NCBI RefSeq assembly: GCF_046244365.1
Contig: NZ_CP176395.1
Coordinates: 1,612,001-1,676,000 of the forward strand
Direction of reading: 5' to 3'
DNA: 64,000 bases
Source: Paenibacillus_V sp046244365
GTDB taxonomy: Bacteria > Bacillota > Bacilli > Paenibacillales > NBRC-103111
The notes beneath the pieces are model-generated. The model was given only the letters and a program-made list of their open reading frames with translations. It was not told where the DNA came from and ran no database searches. The position numbers and the translations under genes were made by a program. Each line of letters starts with the position of its first letter. Within the stretch, counting starts at the first letter, position 1. Shown piece after piece: positions 44,232 to 52,556 of the stretch.

Positions 44232-44298
44232 CTTGGCAGCTTAGCTCCGCGGTGGTGTGTTTAAACCATCCACAATGGGTGACAACAAAAAAAATAAA

Positions 44299-44368
44299 TT
44301 GAACACGAATTAACGCTATGATATAATCGATAGCGTAATTGACAAATTTCAATAAGGAGTACATCATT
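44299..44368 (+). promoter_or_regulatory. Promoter with overlapping inverted repeat, and leader of the helD operon
   Basis: TTGAAC (44299-44304), 17 bp, and TATAAT (44322-44327) make a near-consensus promoter. CGCTAT and ATAGCG (44314-44319, 44330-44335) form an inverted repeat centred on the -10, as expected for a repressor operator. Downstream, AAGGAG (44354-44359) is followed by ATC/ATT rather than ATG and a short frame ending at about 44403. This may be a leader peptide or a relic. Confidence 0.65.
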
Positions 44369-44462
44369 TTTATTCCCACTTTAATTGTACATCTGGAACT
44401 TTGATTTGTCAATGCTCTTTTTTATCCCAAATAAAAGGAAAAAGGAGTGTGTTCAGGGAGAG

Positions 44463-46898
44463 ATGGAAGCGAAGGATTGGCGGCAGGAACAGGAGCGGCT
44501 GGAATGGGTCAGGAACAAGCTGCAGGCGAGAATCGCCGAACTGGAGCCGGAGGTTGCCGGACTGCGCGATCAGGCTACGGACATCCGCAAGCGGTTTTGG
44601 GAAGAAGTTACGATCAACACAAGCACGCACGAAGATTTCGAAGAGACCTTCTACACGATTAACCAGCAGTCCGCGGTATTGGCCGAACGGGAGCGCGGCC
44701 ACAAGCTGTTGACACAGCAATGGAAAAGCATGAACCGTCTGCTCCCGTCTCCTTATTTCGGACGAATCGACTTTCAAGAGGATGGCCTGGACCTCAACGA
44801 GCAAATCTATATCGGCGTATCTTCCTTCGTCGACGAAGACGGATTGAGCTTTCTGATCTATGACTGGCGTACGCCAATCGCGAGCCTGTACTACGACTAC
44901 TCCCCCGGCCTGGCGTCTTATGTCACGCCGGCCGGACGAATCGAAGGGACGATGGAGCTCAAACGGCAGTTTCAGATTCAAAACGGGCAAATCCGCAACA
45001 TGTTTGACGCGAGCGAAACGATCGGAGACGAATTGCTGCAGCAAGTGCTTGGCAAAGGTGCGGACTCGCAAATGAAGAGTATCGTGGCAACCATCCAGAA
45101 GGAACAAAACGCCATCATCCGCAATGACAAAAGCCGGATGCTTATCGTACAGGGGGCGGCCGGCAGCGGTAAGACCTCCGCGGCACTACAGCGGGTGGCA
45201 TACTTGCTGTATAAACACCGCCAGACGATCAGGGCCGATCAGATCGTTCTTTTCTCACCGAATCCGATGTTTAACAGTTATATCTCCACCGTCCTTCCAG
45301 AGCTTGGTGAAGAGAATATGCAGCAGACGACTTTTCAAGAATATCTCGACTATTGGCTAGGTTCCTCGTTACGGCCGGAGGCTCCCTTTGATCAGATCGA
45401 ATATGTACTGACCGCACAAGGAACGCCGGGGTATGAGGCTCGTCTTCAGGGGATCGAATATAAAGCTTCCGAGGCTTTCCTGCAAGCCCTGCAGAACTAT
45501 GGAATGTGGTTGGGACTGGAAGGTATGCGATTCAACGGTATTCGGATTCGGGACCGCGATTTGATTACCGCGGAGCGAATGAGAGCGAAATTTTACGGTT
45601 ATGACCGTTCCCTGCCATTGCTCAATCGTGTCGTTCTCGTGCAGGAATGGCTGCTGAATGAACTGGCTTCGCTGGAACGCTTGGAACGGGAAGCGCCTTG
45701 GGTACAGGAAGAGTTGAATTATCTCGACACCGAGCAGTACGCGGAAGTTTTCGGAATGCTGCATAAAGAGAGGGAAGTATTCGACATTGCGGAACAATAC
45801 GCCGCAGTTCGCGAGAAAGTGAACAACAAGCGCCGGGAAGATGAAGGCGACTTTGACTTCGCCCGGAGGGAGGAAGATCTGATCCGCCGAAGGATCGTGA
45901 AAGAAAGCTTTAAACCGCTACGGAAAAGTGTGAATAAACTCTCGTTTATAGATATCCAAGGCATATATGGCCAATTGTTTGTCGACGAAGCCGCTTATCG
46001 GGAGAAAACGAATGGAGCCGTCGTCCCTCCGCTGTGGCCTGAAATATGCAGGCAAACCAAGGAAGCGCTGCTCCGGAACGAGTTATTGTACGAGGATGCG
46101 ACTCCGTATTTGTATGTAAAAGAACTGATCGAAGGCGTCCGGACGAACACGGAAATCCGGTATGTGTTCGTTGATGAGGGTCAGGATTATTCGCTGTTTC
46201 AATATGAATATCTAAAAAAGCTGTTTCCCCGTGCCCGGATGACGGTGCTCGGCGATTTCGGGCAAGCGATCTTCATGCAGGCTACAAGTTTGGACGCATC
46301 CGATTCGCCGCTGGTCCGCCTTTTCGGGGAAGCCGAAACAAGCCTTATCCGCCTGGTACGCAGTTATCGTTCAACCAAAGAAATTGTTGAATTTACGAAA
46401 TCGATGCTTCCAGGCGGGGAGGAAATTGCACCGTTCGAGAGGGGAGGCCAAAAGCCCCTTTTGACGAGACTGGACGGCGGGGAGAAGCGTGATGCGCAAA
46501 TTCTGGCAGACATCGCGGCGCTCAGGGCCGAGGGCTTCGATTCCATCGCCGTCATTACGAAGACCGCAGCCGAAAGCCGGGAGGCCCATGAATCGTTACG
46601 GATTCATGGAGGCGAAGCACTGCAGCTCATTACGAAGGAGACGCAGGGCTTTGAAAAAGGAGTGATGGTCATTCCCGTGTATCTCGCCAAGGGTGTCGAG
46701 TTCGATGCGGTCTTGGTCTATGATGCTTCGCCCGAAGCTTACGGCCGGAACAACGAACGCAAGCTTCTTTATACGGCCTGTACGCGGGCCATGCACCGAC
46801 TTCATCTTTACACGATGGGCGATTGGTCGCCGTTCGTGCAGGCATTGCCTGCAAATTTGTATGACAAAGCAACATTTCATCCATACACCGCTCGATGA
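44463..46898 (+). CDS. helD: HelD-type UvrD/Rep-like helicase (RNA polymerase recycling)
   Basis: The 811-aa protein has an N-terminal coiled-coil (about 1-75), the HelD-specific insert with FGRIDF, YIGVSSF and YDWRTPIASLYYDY, a Walker A motif VQGAAGSGKTSAALQRVAY at about residue 230, the Walker B-like YVFVDEGQDYSLFQ, and the C-terminal helicase motifs RSYRSTKEIVEF, KGVEFDAVLVYD and LLYTACTRAMH. HelD proteins pull stalled RNA polymerase off DNA, and some relatives protect against rifamycins. ATG 44463 is chosen; an in-frame extension upstream has no ribosome site. Its stop overlaps the start of an efflux gene. Confidence 0.92.
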   Translation: MEAKDWRQEQERLEWVRNKLQARIAELEPEVAGLRDQATDIRKRFWEEVTINTSTHEDFEETFYTINQQSAVLAERERGHKLLTQQWKSMNRLLPSPYFGRIDFQEDGLDLNEQIYIGVSSFVDEDGLSFLIYDWRTPIASLYYDYSPGLASYVTPAGRIEGTMELKRQFQIQNGQIRNMFDASETIGDELLQQVLGKGADSQMKSIVATIQKEQNAIIRNDKSRMLIVQGAAGSGKTSAALQRVAYLLYKHRQTIRADQIVLFSPNPMFNSYISTVLPELGEENMQQTTFQEYLDYWLGSSLRPEAPFDQIEYVLTAQGTPGYEARLQGIEYKASEAFLQALQNYGMWLGLEGMRFNGIRIRDRDLITAERMRAKFYGYDRSLPLLNRVVLVQEWLLNELASLERLEREAPWVQEELNYLDTEQYAEVFGMLHKEREVFDIAEQYAAVREKVNNKRREDEGDFDFARREEDLIRRRIVKESFKPLRKSVNKLSFIDIQGIYGQLFVDEAAYREKTNGAVVPPLWPEICRQTKEALLRNELLYEDATPYLYVKELIEGVRTNTEIRYVFVDEGQDYSLFQYEYLKKLFPRARMTVLGDFGQAIFMQATSLDASDSPLVRLFGEAETSLIRLVRSYRSTKEIVEFTKSMLPGGEEIAPFERGGQKPLLTRLDGGEKRDAQILADIAALRAEGFDSIAVITKTAAESREAHESLRIHGGEALQLITKETQGFEKGVMVIPVYLAKGVEFDAVLVYDASPEAYGRNNERKLLYTACTRAMHRLHLYTMGDWSPFVQALPANLYDKATFHPYTAR

Positions 46899-48412
46899 GC
46901 AGAAAGCAGGGACCAATGTCAGCTCCTACGCAAACAAAACCGAAAACAGCCGGCGGGGACGACTTCTCGTTGAAAGCCATTCTCCCGCCGCTTATGGCGA
47001 TTATTGTCGGCATGATCATGGTTATTCTGGACAGCACCGTCGTTAATAATGCCATTCCGAAGCTCGTTGAATACTTCGACACCGATCTGAAGACGATCCA
47101 ATGGACCGTCACCGGTTATACGCTGGCCTTATCCGCCGTTATCCCGCTTGCAGGCTGGATGACCGATAAATTCGGCTCCAAGCAAATTTTCATGATTACG
47201 ATCGCCCTGTTCACGATCGGCTCCGTGCTGTGCGGCATCGCGCAAACGCCGGAACAGCTTATCATTTACCGCATCATTCAAGGCTTGGGCGGCGGCATGG
47301 TGGCTCCGATCGGGATGGCTATGGTGTTCAAACTCGCGCCTCCGGAGCGCCGCGGATCCATCATGGGCGTACTCGGCATCCCGATGCTGGTGGCGCCGGC
47401 GTTCGGTCCGGTGCTATCCGGCTGGCTGGTCGATTCTGTCAGCTGGCATTGGATTTTTATCATCAATCTGCCGATCGGCATTCTCGCTTTCATTCTCGGG
47501 TATAAATATTTGCCGAAATCCGACCGCCATGCGGCGCCGCATCTGGACGTTATCGGCATGTGCCTCGCGCCGGTCGCTTTCTCCATGCTGGCGTACGGCG
47601 TAAGCGAAGGCGGCACCAGCTGGTCCTCCGCTTCGACGATCACGGGCTTGAGCGTCGGCGGCATTGCGCTCATCCTTTTCATCTTCGTGGAACTGGGACA
47701 GAAGCAGCCGCTGCTGGAGCTGAAAGTGTTCAAGTCGTCCGACTTTACACGCAGTATCATCTTGACGTGGATCGTACAGCTCGCGCTGTTCGGCGCCATG
47801 CTGATCGTGCCGCTGTACCTGCAAGGCGTTATGCACTACACTGCGCTTGAAACGGGCTGGATCCTGATGCCGCAGGCGCTATGCGCGGGAATCGGCATGC
47901 CGATCAGCGGCCGGCTGTTCGACAAGATCGGCGCGCGTCCGCTCGCCTTCGCCGGTCTAACCGTCATATCCGTTTCCCTATTCATCTTGTCCGGCATATC
48001 GGTTGACACTTCGCTGTGGGTGATCATCCCGTGCATCTGCATCATGGGGCTCGGCATGGGCTTCTCCATGATGCCGCTCAACACGCATGTCCTGAACTCT
48101 GCGCCTCGCCGTCTGGTGAGCCGCGTCACGCCGCTGACGGCGGCAGCTCAGCAAGTCGTCGTCTCGTTCGCGGTCGCGGGCTTGACGGGTTATCTGACGT
48201 CGCAAATCACTTCCCACGCCGCAAGCGCGGGAGCAAACGCGAATCCGCTGAGCGCCGTCGTCGCGGGTTACGGCGACACGTTCTTCCTGTCCGCGTGCAT
48301 CGTGACTGCAGGTGTCGCATTGACGCTTCTTCTGCGTAAACCGAAGCTGCAGGGGGAAGACGGAACCGCCGGCGGGGACAATCCGGACCCGGCGATGATG
48401 ATGGGTCACTAA
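46895..48412 (+). CDS. DHA2-family MFS multidrug transporter (EmrB/QacA type)
   Basis: The 505-aa protein has about 14 membrane helices, the DHA2 signature near helix 1 (VGMIMVILDSTVVNNAIPKL) and motif C near helix 5 (GIPMLVAPAFGPVLSGWLVD). It should export drugs in exchange for protons. The ATG at 46895 overlaps the helD stop (ATGA), so translation is coupled; ATG 46916 is an alternative start. The pairing with a HelD protein behind one controlled promoter suggests a shared antibiotic-response function. Confidence 0.92.
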   Translation: MSRKQGPMSAPTQTKPKTAGGDDFSLKAILPPLMAIIVGMIMVILDSTVVNNAIPKLVEYFDTDLKTIQWTVTGYTLALSAVIPLAGWMTDKFGSKQIFMITIALFTIGSVLCGIAQTPEQLIIYRIIQGLGGGMVAPIGMAMVFKLAPPERRGSIMGVLGIPMLVAPAFGPVLSGWLVDSVSWHWIFIINLPIGILAFILGYKYLPKSDRHAAPHLDVIGMCLAPVAFSMLAYGVSEGGTSWSSASTITGLSVGGIALILFIFVELGQKQPLLELKVFKSSDFTRSIILTWIVQLALFGAMLIVPLYLQGVMHYTALETGWILMPQALCAGIGMPISGRLFDKIGARPLAFAGLTVISVSLFILSGISVDTSLWVIIPCICIMGLGMGFSMMPLNTHVLNSAPRRLVSRVTPLTAAAQQVVVSFAVAGLTGYLTSQITSHAASAGANANPLSAVVAGYGDTFFLSACIVTAGVALTLLLRKPKLQGEDGTAGGDNPDPAMMMGH

Positions 48413-48521
48413 TCGCTAGAAATAAATACATGCGGCATGTAGAAGCTCGATTGGGAAGCCGTTTGCTGGCTGACGGAGGACCATTTCATTGAAGTAACGG
48501 GACACAAGAGTTCAATAAAAC

Positions 48522-48563
48522 AGCGGCAGTCTAGGACTATTTTTTTCGTCCAAGGCTGCCGCT
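48522..48563 (-). terminator. Terminator between two convergent genes
   Basis: GCGGCAG and CTGCCGC close an interrupted stem with an inner GGAC/GTCC pair around a T-rich loop. On the minus strand TTTT follows. It serves the AraC gene, and possibly the MFS gene from the other side. Confidence 0.65.
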
Positions 48564-48564
48564 C

Positions 48565-49422
48565 TTACTTGTAGCGAGTCAGTCCAAGATCGGCGCGTTC
48601 CGCTTGCTTGCGGTAGTCGCGAGGGGACATGCCTTTCAGCCTGGCGAACATTTTGGAAAAGACGAGCGGGTCGTCGTACCCGACCGAACGCGATATGTCG
48701 CCGACGGAGAGCGACACGTTCTCGAGCAGTTCGCAGGCCCGCTCCATCCGGTAGCGAATCAAATACTGCTGAGGCGACTGTTGCGTCTCCTCCTTGAAAA
48801 TGGCGCATAAATAACTGCGGTTGAGACCGATATAAGCGGCAAGCTCTTCAATGGACATGCGGCGGGAGAAGTTTTTCTCCATAAACGCGATCGCCGCTTT
48901 CACGTATAGCTCCCGCGGCTTCGTCTGCGGCTGTGCATGCTCGCCTGCCGCAGCTTCCAACAGACATGACAAAAAGAAATACACGCCCCCGGTCAGCCGC
49001 AGCTCCCGGCCACCGGACAGCTTTTTGGCATCTTCCAGCATTTCGAAGCAAGGCAAAATATTTACGTGCCTTGTGAGCGCCATCACCGGCGAATCCGTAG
49101 TCAGGTTCGCCTGACGCAAACAGGAAGCCGCCTCCAGGCCGTTGAAACCGACCCAACTGTAATGCCACGGATCGGCGAGATCCGCCTGGTAATAGGTTAC
49201 CTCGCCCGGGGTGATGAGAAAGATTTGCCCCGCCCGCAGCGTATGCTCCGTGCCGGATGCGCGGAATTTGCCTTGGCCGCTCCTCACATAGTGAATCAAA
49301 TAATAATCGCGAACCGCCGGGCCGTATGAGTGTCCGGGCGCGCACCGCTCCGAGCCGGAATGGTAATAAACCAAGTCGGCCTTAACTTGATGTTGATAAG
49401 GTAGCTCGAGCTTTTGGGCCAT
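48565..49422 (-). CDS. AraC-family regulator with cupin sensor domain
   Basis: The 285-aa cytoplasmic regulator has an N-terminal cupin (YYLIHYVRSGQGKFRASGTE, GQIFLITPGEVTYYQAD) that binds the effector and a C-terminal AraC domain (IEELAAYIGLNRSYLCAIFK ... VGDISRSVGYDDPLVFSKMF). It is divergent from the GH4 alpha-galactosidase at 49574 over about 150 bp, the arrangement of MelR/RafR-type activators. Melibiose or another alpha-galactoside is the likely effector, inferred from the neighbour. Confidence 0.92.
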   Translation of the reverse strand: MAQKLELPYQHQVKADLVYYHSGSERCAPGHSYGPAVRDYYLIHYVRSGQGKFRASGTEHTLRAGQIFLITPGEVTYYQADLADPWHYSWVGFNGLEAASCLRQANLTTDSPVMALTRHVNILPCFEMLEDAKKLSGGRELRLTGGVYFFLSCLLEAAAGEHAQPQTKPRELYVKAAIAFMEKNFSRRMSIEELAAYIGLNRSYLCAIFKEETQQSPQQYLIRYRMERACELLENVSLSVGDISRSVGYDDPLVFSKMFARLKGMSPRDYRKQAERADLGLTRYK

Positions 49423-49573
49423 CTGCCGCCGCCTCCAATCGTAATTCCGAATCGATCACCTCACATTATGACATATTTATCTCACCCTGGGACATTCTTT
49501 TTCCGCACCGTACAGCTATGATGAAGATAGTAGATCGAACCTATTTCCAAATCGTTGCGGGAGGGATTTTCAA

Positions 49574-50899
49574 ATGAAAAAATTTGCGTTTATCGGAGCG
49601 GGCAGCTTCGGGTTTACACGAAGTTTGGTGCGGGACATTTTGTCGTTTCCGGCGTTTGCGGACTGTACGATCGCATTGATGGACGTCGATGAGGAACGTC
49701 TCGGCTTCATCAAGCAGGCCGTGGACAAAATTGTCGCCGCCGGCAACTACCCGGCGAAGGTGATGGCGACGACCAACCGGGCCGAGGCGCTGCAAGGAGC
49801 AGACGGGGTCGTATGCACGATTCTCGCGAACAGCATCGATGTCTGGCGGCATGACATTGAAATTCCGAAAAAGTACGGCGTCGACATCAACGTCGGCGAC
49901 ACGCGCGGGCCGGCCGGCGTGTTCCGTGCGCTGCGTACGATTCCGGTAATGCTGGACATTTGCCGCGATATCGAGAGGATTTGCCCGGACGCGGTGTTCC
50001 TCAACTACACGAATCCGATGACGATGCTGTGCAATGCGATGCAAAATTATACGAAGGTGAACGTCTTCGGCCTGTGCCACAGCGTACAGGGGACCGCGGA
50101 TATGCTGGCGGACTGGATCGGCGCGGAGACAAAAGACATCAGCTATTTGTGCGGCGGCATCAATCACCAGGCTTGGTTTCTCGAGTACAAGTGGAACGGC
50201 AAGGACGCCATTCCGCTCATTCGCGAAGCGATTACGAACCGGCCGGAAATTTACAACGCGGAGCTGGTCCGCAACGAGATGTTCCTGCATCTCGACTATT
50301 ACGTTACCGAGTCGAGCGGGCACAATTCGGAGTATAACGCCTGGTTTCGAAAACGGCCGGATTTGATCGAAACGTACTGCACGCACGGCACGAATTGGAA
50401 TCCAGGCGTGCATGCGTACATTCTCAACGCATACAAGAGCCGGCAAACGACATGGAAGGACGAAATCGTCAAATGGCTGAACGAAGCGCCGATCGATCTG
50501 AATCGCGGTCATGAATACGCAGCAAGCATTTTCAATGCAGTGTTCGGCGACGGCGCGATGTTCAAGTTTTACGGCAATATCCGCAACCGGGGCTATATTA
50601 CGAATTTGCCGCAGGACGTTTGCGTGGAGGTGCCGGTGCTCGCTTCCAAATACAGTTTCGAGCCTATTCACGTCGGCGCGCTGCCGGGCCAGTTGGCTGC
50701 GCTCAACACGGTGAACGCGATCAACGAGCAGCTTGCAGTCGAAGGTTCGATGACCGGCGATCCGCGCAAAGTGTTCCACGCCATCGTGAACGATCCGCTC
50801 ACTGCCGCGGTGCTGAGCTTGAACGAGATCAAACAGATGGTCGACGAGATGTTTGCCGCCAATCGCGACTATTTGCCGCAATTCAAGCATGTGAACTAA
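49574..50899 (+). CDS. melA: Alpha-galactosidase, glycoside hydrolase family 4
   Basis: The 441-aa protein starts at ATG 49574 with GGGAGGGA upstream. GH4 enzymes cleave glycosides by an NAD- and Mn-dependent redox mechanism. The NAD-binding loop is FIGAGSFGFTRSLVRD. The active-site signatures are NYTNPMTMLCNA, LCHSVQGTADM (the metal-ligand Cys) and GGINHQAWFL. The sequence is of the MelA (alpha-galactosidase) branch rather than the 6-phospho-glycosidase branch, but substrate is inferred. It has its own divergent AraC regulator and a strong terminator, and no transporter gene beside it. Confidence 0.93.
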   Translation: MKKFAFIGAGSFGFTRSLVRDILSFPAFADCTIALMDVDEERLGFIKQAVDKIVAAGNYPAKVMATTNRAEALQGADGVVCTILANSIDVWRHDIEIPKKYGVDINVGDTRGPAGVFRALRTIPVMLDICRDIERICPDAVFLNYTNPMTMLCNAMQNYTKVNVFGLCHSVQGTADMLADWIGAETKDISYLCGGINHQAWFLEYKWNGKDAIPLIREAITNRPEIYNAELVRNEMFLHLDYYVTESSGHNSEYNAWFRKRPDLIETYCTHGTNWNPGVHAYILNAYKSRQTTWKDEIVKWLNEAPIDLNRGHEYAASIFNAVFGDGAMFKFYGNIRNRGYITNLPQDVCVEVPVLASKYSFEPIHVGALPGQLAALNTVNAINEQLAVEGSMTGDPRKVFHAIVNDPLTAAVLSLNEIKQMVDEMFAANRDYLPQFKHVN

Positions 50900-50908
50900 T
50901 TCGGGCCG

Positions 50909-50943
50909 CCGCCGGGCATCTTCAGGGATGCCCGGCGGTTTTT
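50909..50943 (+). terminator. Terminator after melA
   Basis: CCGCCGGGCATC and GATGCCCGGCGG pair perfectly around TTCAGG, followed by TTTTT. Confidence 0.95.
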
Positions 50944-51105
50944 GTGACCGGGATAATCAGAAAAAATACGAACCGGATGTAAGTTCGGACATATGGATGG
51001 AAAAGAAGAGAAAGATACCTCTTTTTAGGTATGTATGTGCAGACAGAATTGTACTATCATGTCGAAGCAGGGAAACCTAGTACAAAGGAAAGGGGTGACA
51101 TCCAT

Positions 51106-51216
51106 ATGTTTCCACCAAGAAGCGGTCTTAACAATAGAGGCGGTAGAAACCCTCTGCAATTTGTTCTAAACTTGCTTGTGAGCAGCGAGCAATCGAGAAC
51201 GGCACCTGCTAAATAA
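51106..51216 (+). CDS. 36-aa peptide of unknown function
   Basis: ATG 51106 has a good ribosome site (AAAGGGGTGA) and the frame ends at 51216, 15 bp before a strong terminator, so it is a self-contained small gene. The peptide starts MFPPRSGLNNRGGRNP, has a short hydrophobic centre (LQFVLNLLV) and ends SSEQSRTAPAK. It is too short and too polar for a standard signal peptide or membrane protein. It precedes two GNAT-like proteins and a very large LuxR regulator, which makes a signal-peptide or modified-peptide precursor possible; nothing proves this. An in-frame GTG-free extension upstream lacks a ribosome site. Confidence 0.6.
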   Translation: MFPPRSGLNNRGGRNPLQFVLNLLVSSEQSRTAPAK

Positions 51217-51231
51217 GCTTTCGGTATGGGC

Positions 51232-51275
51232 AAAAGCTGCACCTAAGTCTTTGGACTTTAGGGGCAGCTTTTCTT
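51232..51275 (+). terminator. Terminator after the small peptide gene
   Basis: AAAAGCTGC...CCTAAGTC pairs with GACTTTAGG...GCAGCTTTT around TTTG; T-rich sequence follows. It isolates the peptide gene from the genes downstream. Confidence 0.9.
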
Positions 51276-51347
51276 GTAAATGATCACATTCTTGTGACGA
51301 GTAAGAGGTAGAGCAGATTTGCCGCGCAAAGAAAGGGAATCGATCAG

Positions 51348-51878
51348 ATGAGCTTTTATTTTCAAGTCTGCAGCTCAGAGAGCTATCAGGATCAATATCT
51401 AATATTTTTGCTAAAGCATTACAAGGAATTGAATCTACCCTATTCTTTCCCGGTCTCGTTAAGCTTTTTGGCAAGCCCCGTACTGCTTCAGAAGGAAGCA
51501 TTCCTGTGTTTTAACGAAATGGATGAAATTGTCGGGACGTTTAGTTATATTTGTGGAACGGCGGAAAATCAATATGAGGATTCGCATGTTGCACAAATCC
51601 AGATTGTTTTCTTCGTGGAGTCTTATCGGCAAGGTCGGCTTTTTCTAAAAAGCTTGCAATATTTGGTGCAATATATTGCGCAACTGCCAGATTCGATTAC
51701 CGAGCTCCGCTTTTGGGTTCCAAGCTGTCTCCACTTGCATAAACTTCTATCCAAGCTTGCAGTGAGATTCGCTATTTGGGATACAGCACAAGGCGGGATT
51801 GAAGAATATCGTGCACAATTCAAGGATTGGCTAACGTTTGCAATGAAATTCCGTCATGATGCGTATTTCACTCCATAG
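51348..51878 (+). CDS. GNAT-like protein 1
   Basis: The 176-aa protein starts at ATG 51348 behind AAAGGGAA. Its order of elements, with the central strand AQIQIVFFVESY followed by RQGRLFLKSLQYLVQYIAQL and a last part FWVPSCLHLHKLLSKL, resembles the acetyl-CoA-binding core of GNAT acyltransferases, although the usual Q/R-x-x-G-x-G/A loop is only partly kept (RQGR). It is related in layout to the protein encoded next (51941). The target is unknown. No membrane segment or signal peptide. Confidence 0.6.
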   Translation: MSFYFQVCSSESYQDQYLIFLLKHYKELNLPYSFPVSLSFLASPVLLQKEAFLCFNEMDEIVGTFSYICGTAENQYEDSHVAQIQIVFFVESYRQGRLFLKSLQYLVQYIAQLPDSITELRFWVPSCLHLHKLLSKLAVRFAIWDTAQGGIEEYRAQFKDWLTFAMKFRHDAYFTP

Positions 51879-51940
51879 TGTTTGTTTTTTGGATCCGATG
51901 ATCATCAAGCTCAACAAAAGGATAGGGGGTGGGGCAGCCG

Positions 51941-52465
51941 ATGCTTGCCCAATACCGGAATTGCCAAAGTGATGATGATTATGCACAGTTTACGCTCTAT
52001 TTTATTTGCAATCGCAAGAATTTTAATCATCAGTTTTCATTGGCGGACGCACTTGTACATGTATTGGAATCGATTCCCAACTCTCGCATTGTATTGATTA
52101 CGGACAAGATGGGGGTCATGATAGGGTGGGGGCATTATCGCTATATCAATGCCGAGAATGAATTTGATCCTGCTGGTGAAATCGTTTTTGTCAACTCTGT
52201 CATCGTCCACCCTTCCTATCACAGCAGCCTTATCTTTGCGGAGGGGTTCCGCCATCTGGTACAACAAATTGCCGCAGAGAATAGTTGCGTCAACTACTTA
52301 CAATTTTGCGCGCAAATCGACAACGAGTACTTAAACCGATTGTATAGGAAGTTTTCCCGTATTATTGGACAAAGAGAAGGCTACTATGGGATAGAAAATG
52401 TTTTTCAAGCGAATTTTGAAGAGCTGCTTCAATATGTAAAGCGGTTTGAAAGACGAGGGGATTGA
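51941..52465 (+). CDS. GNAT-like protein 2
   Basis: The 174-aa protein is given from ATG 51941 with GGGGGTGGGG upstream; GTG 51929 behind AAAGGA is an equally possible start. It has the GNAT-like core strand EIVFVNSVIVHPSYHSS, the helix FAEGFRHLVQQIA and the closing NEYLNRLYRKFSRIIGQREG, but the acetyl-CoA loop motif is missing (HSSLIF). It follows GNAT-like protein 1 by 62 bp and may be a diverged duplicate. It converges with the large LuxR gene on the other strand. Confidence 0.6.
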   Translation: MLAQYRNCQSDDDYAQFTLYFICNRKNFNHQFSLADALVHVLESIPNSRIVLITDKMGVMIGWGHYRYINAENEFDPAGEIVFVNSVIVHPSYHSSLIFAEGFRHLVQQIAAENSCVNYLQFCAQIDNEYLNRLYRKFSRIIGQREGYYGIENVFQANFEELLQYVKRFERRGD

Positions 52466-52556
52466 AATGATCTAGTATACCCAAGCGATATAGGGATGTG
52501 ATGCAAGGTTACCACATCCTTATATTGATTGGGATTTACTAGAAGTAACGCAGATG

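Noticed and set aside
44385..44462. N-terminal extension of the HelD protein from TTG 44385
   Set aside because: No ribosome site there, and the extension is not typical of the family; ATG 44463 begins the coiled-coil.
49541..50890. 449-codon minus-strand open frame
   Set aside because: Exact antisense of the melA coding region; no ribosome site and no domain.
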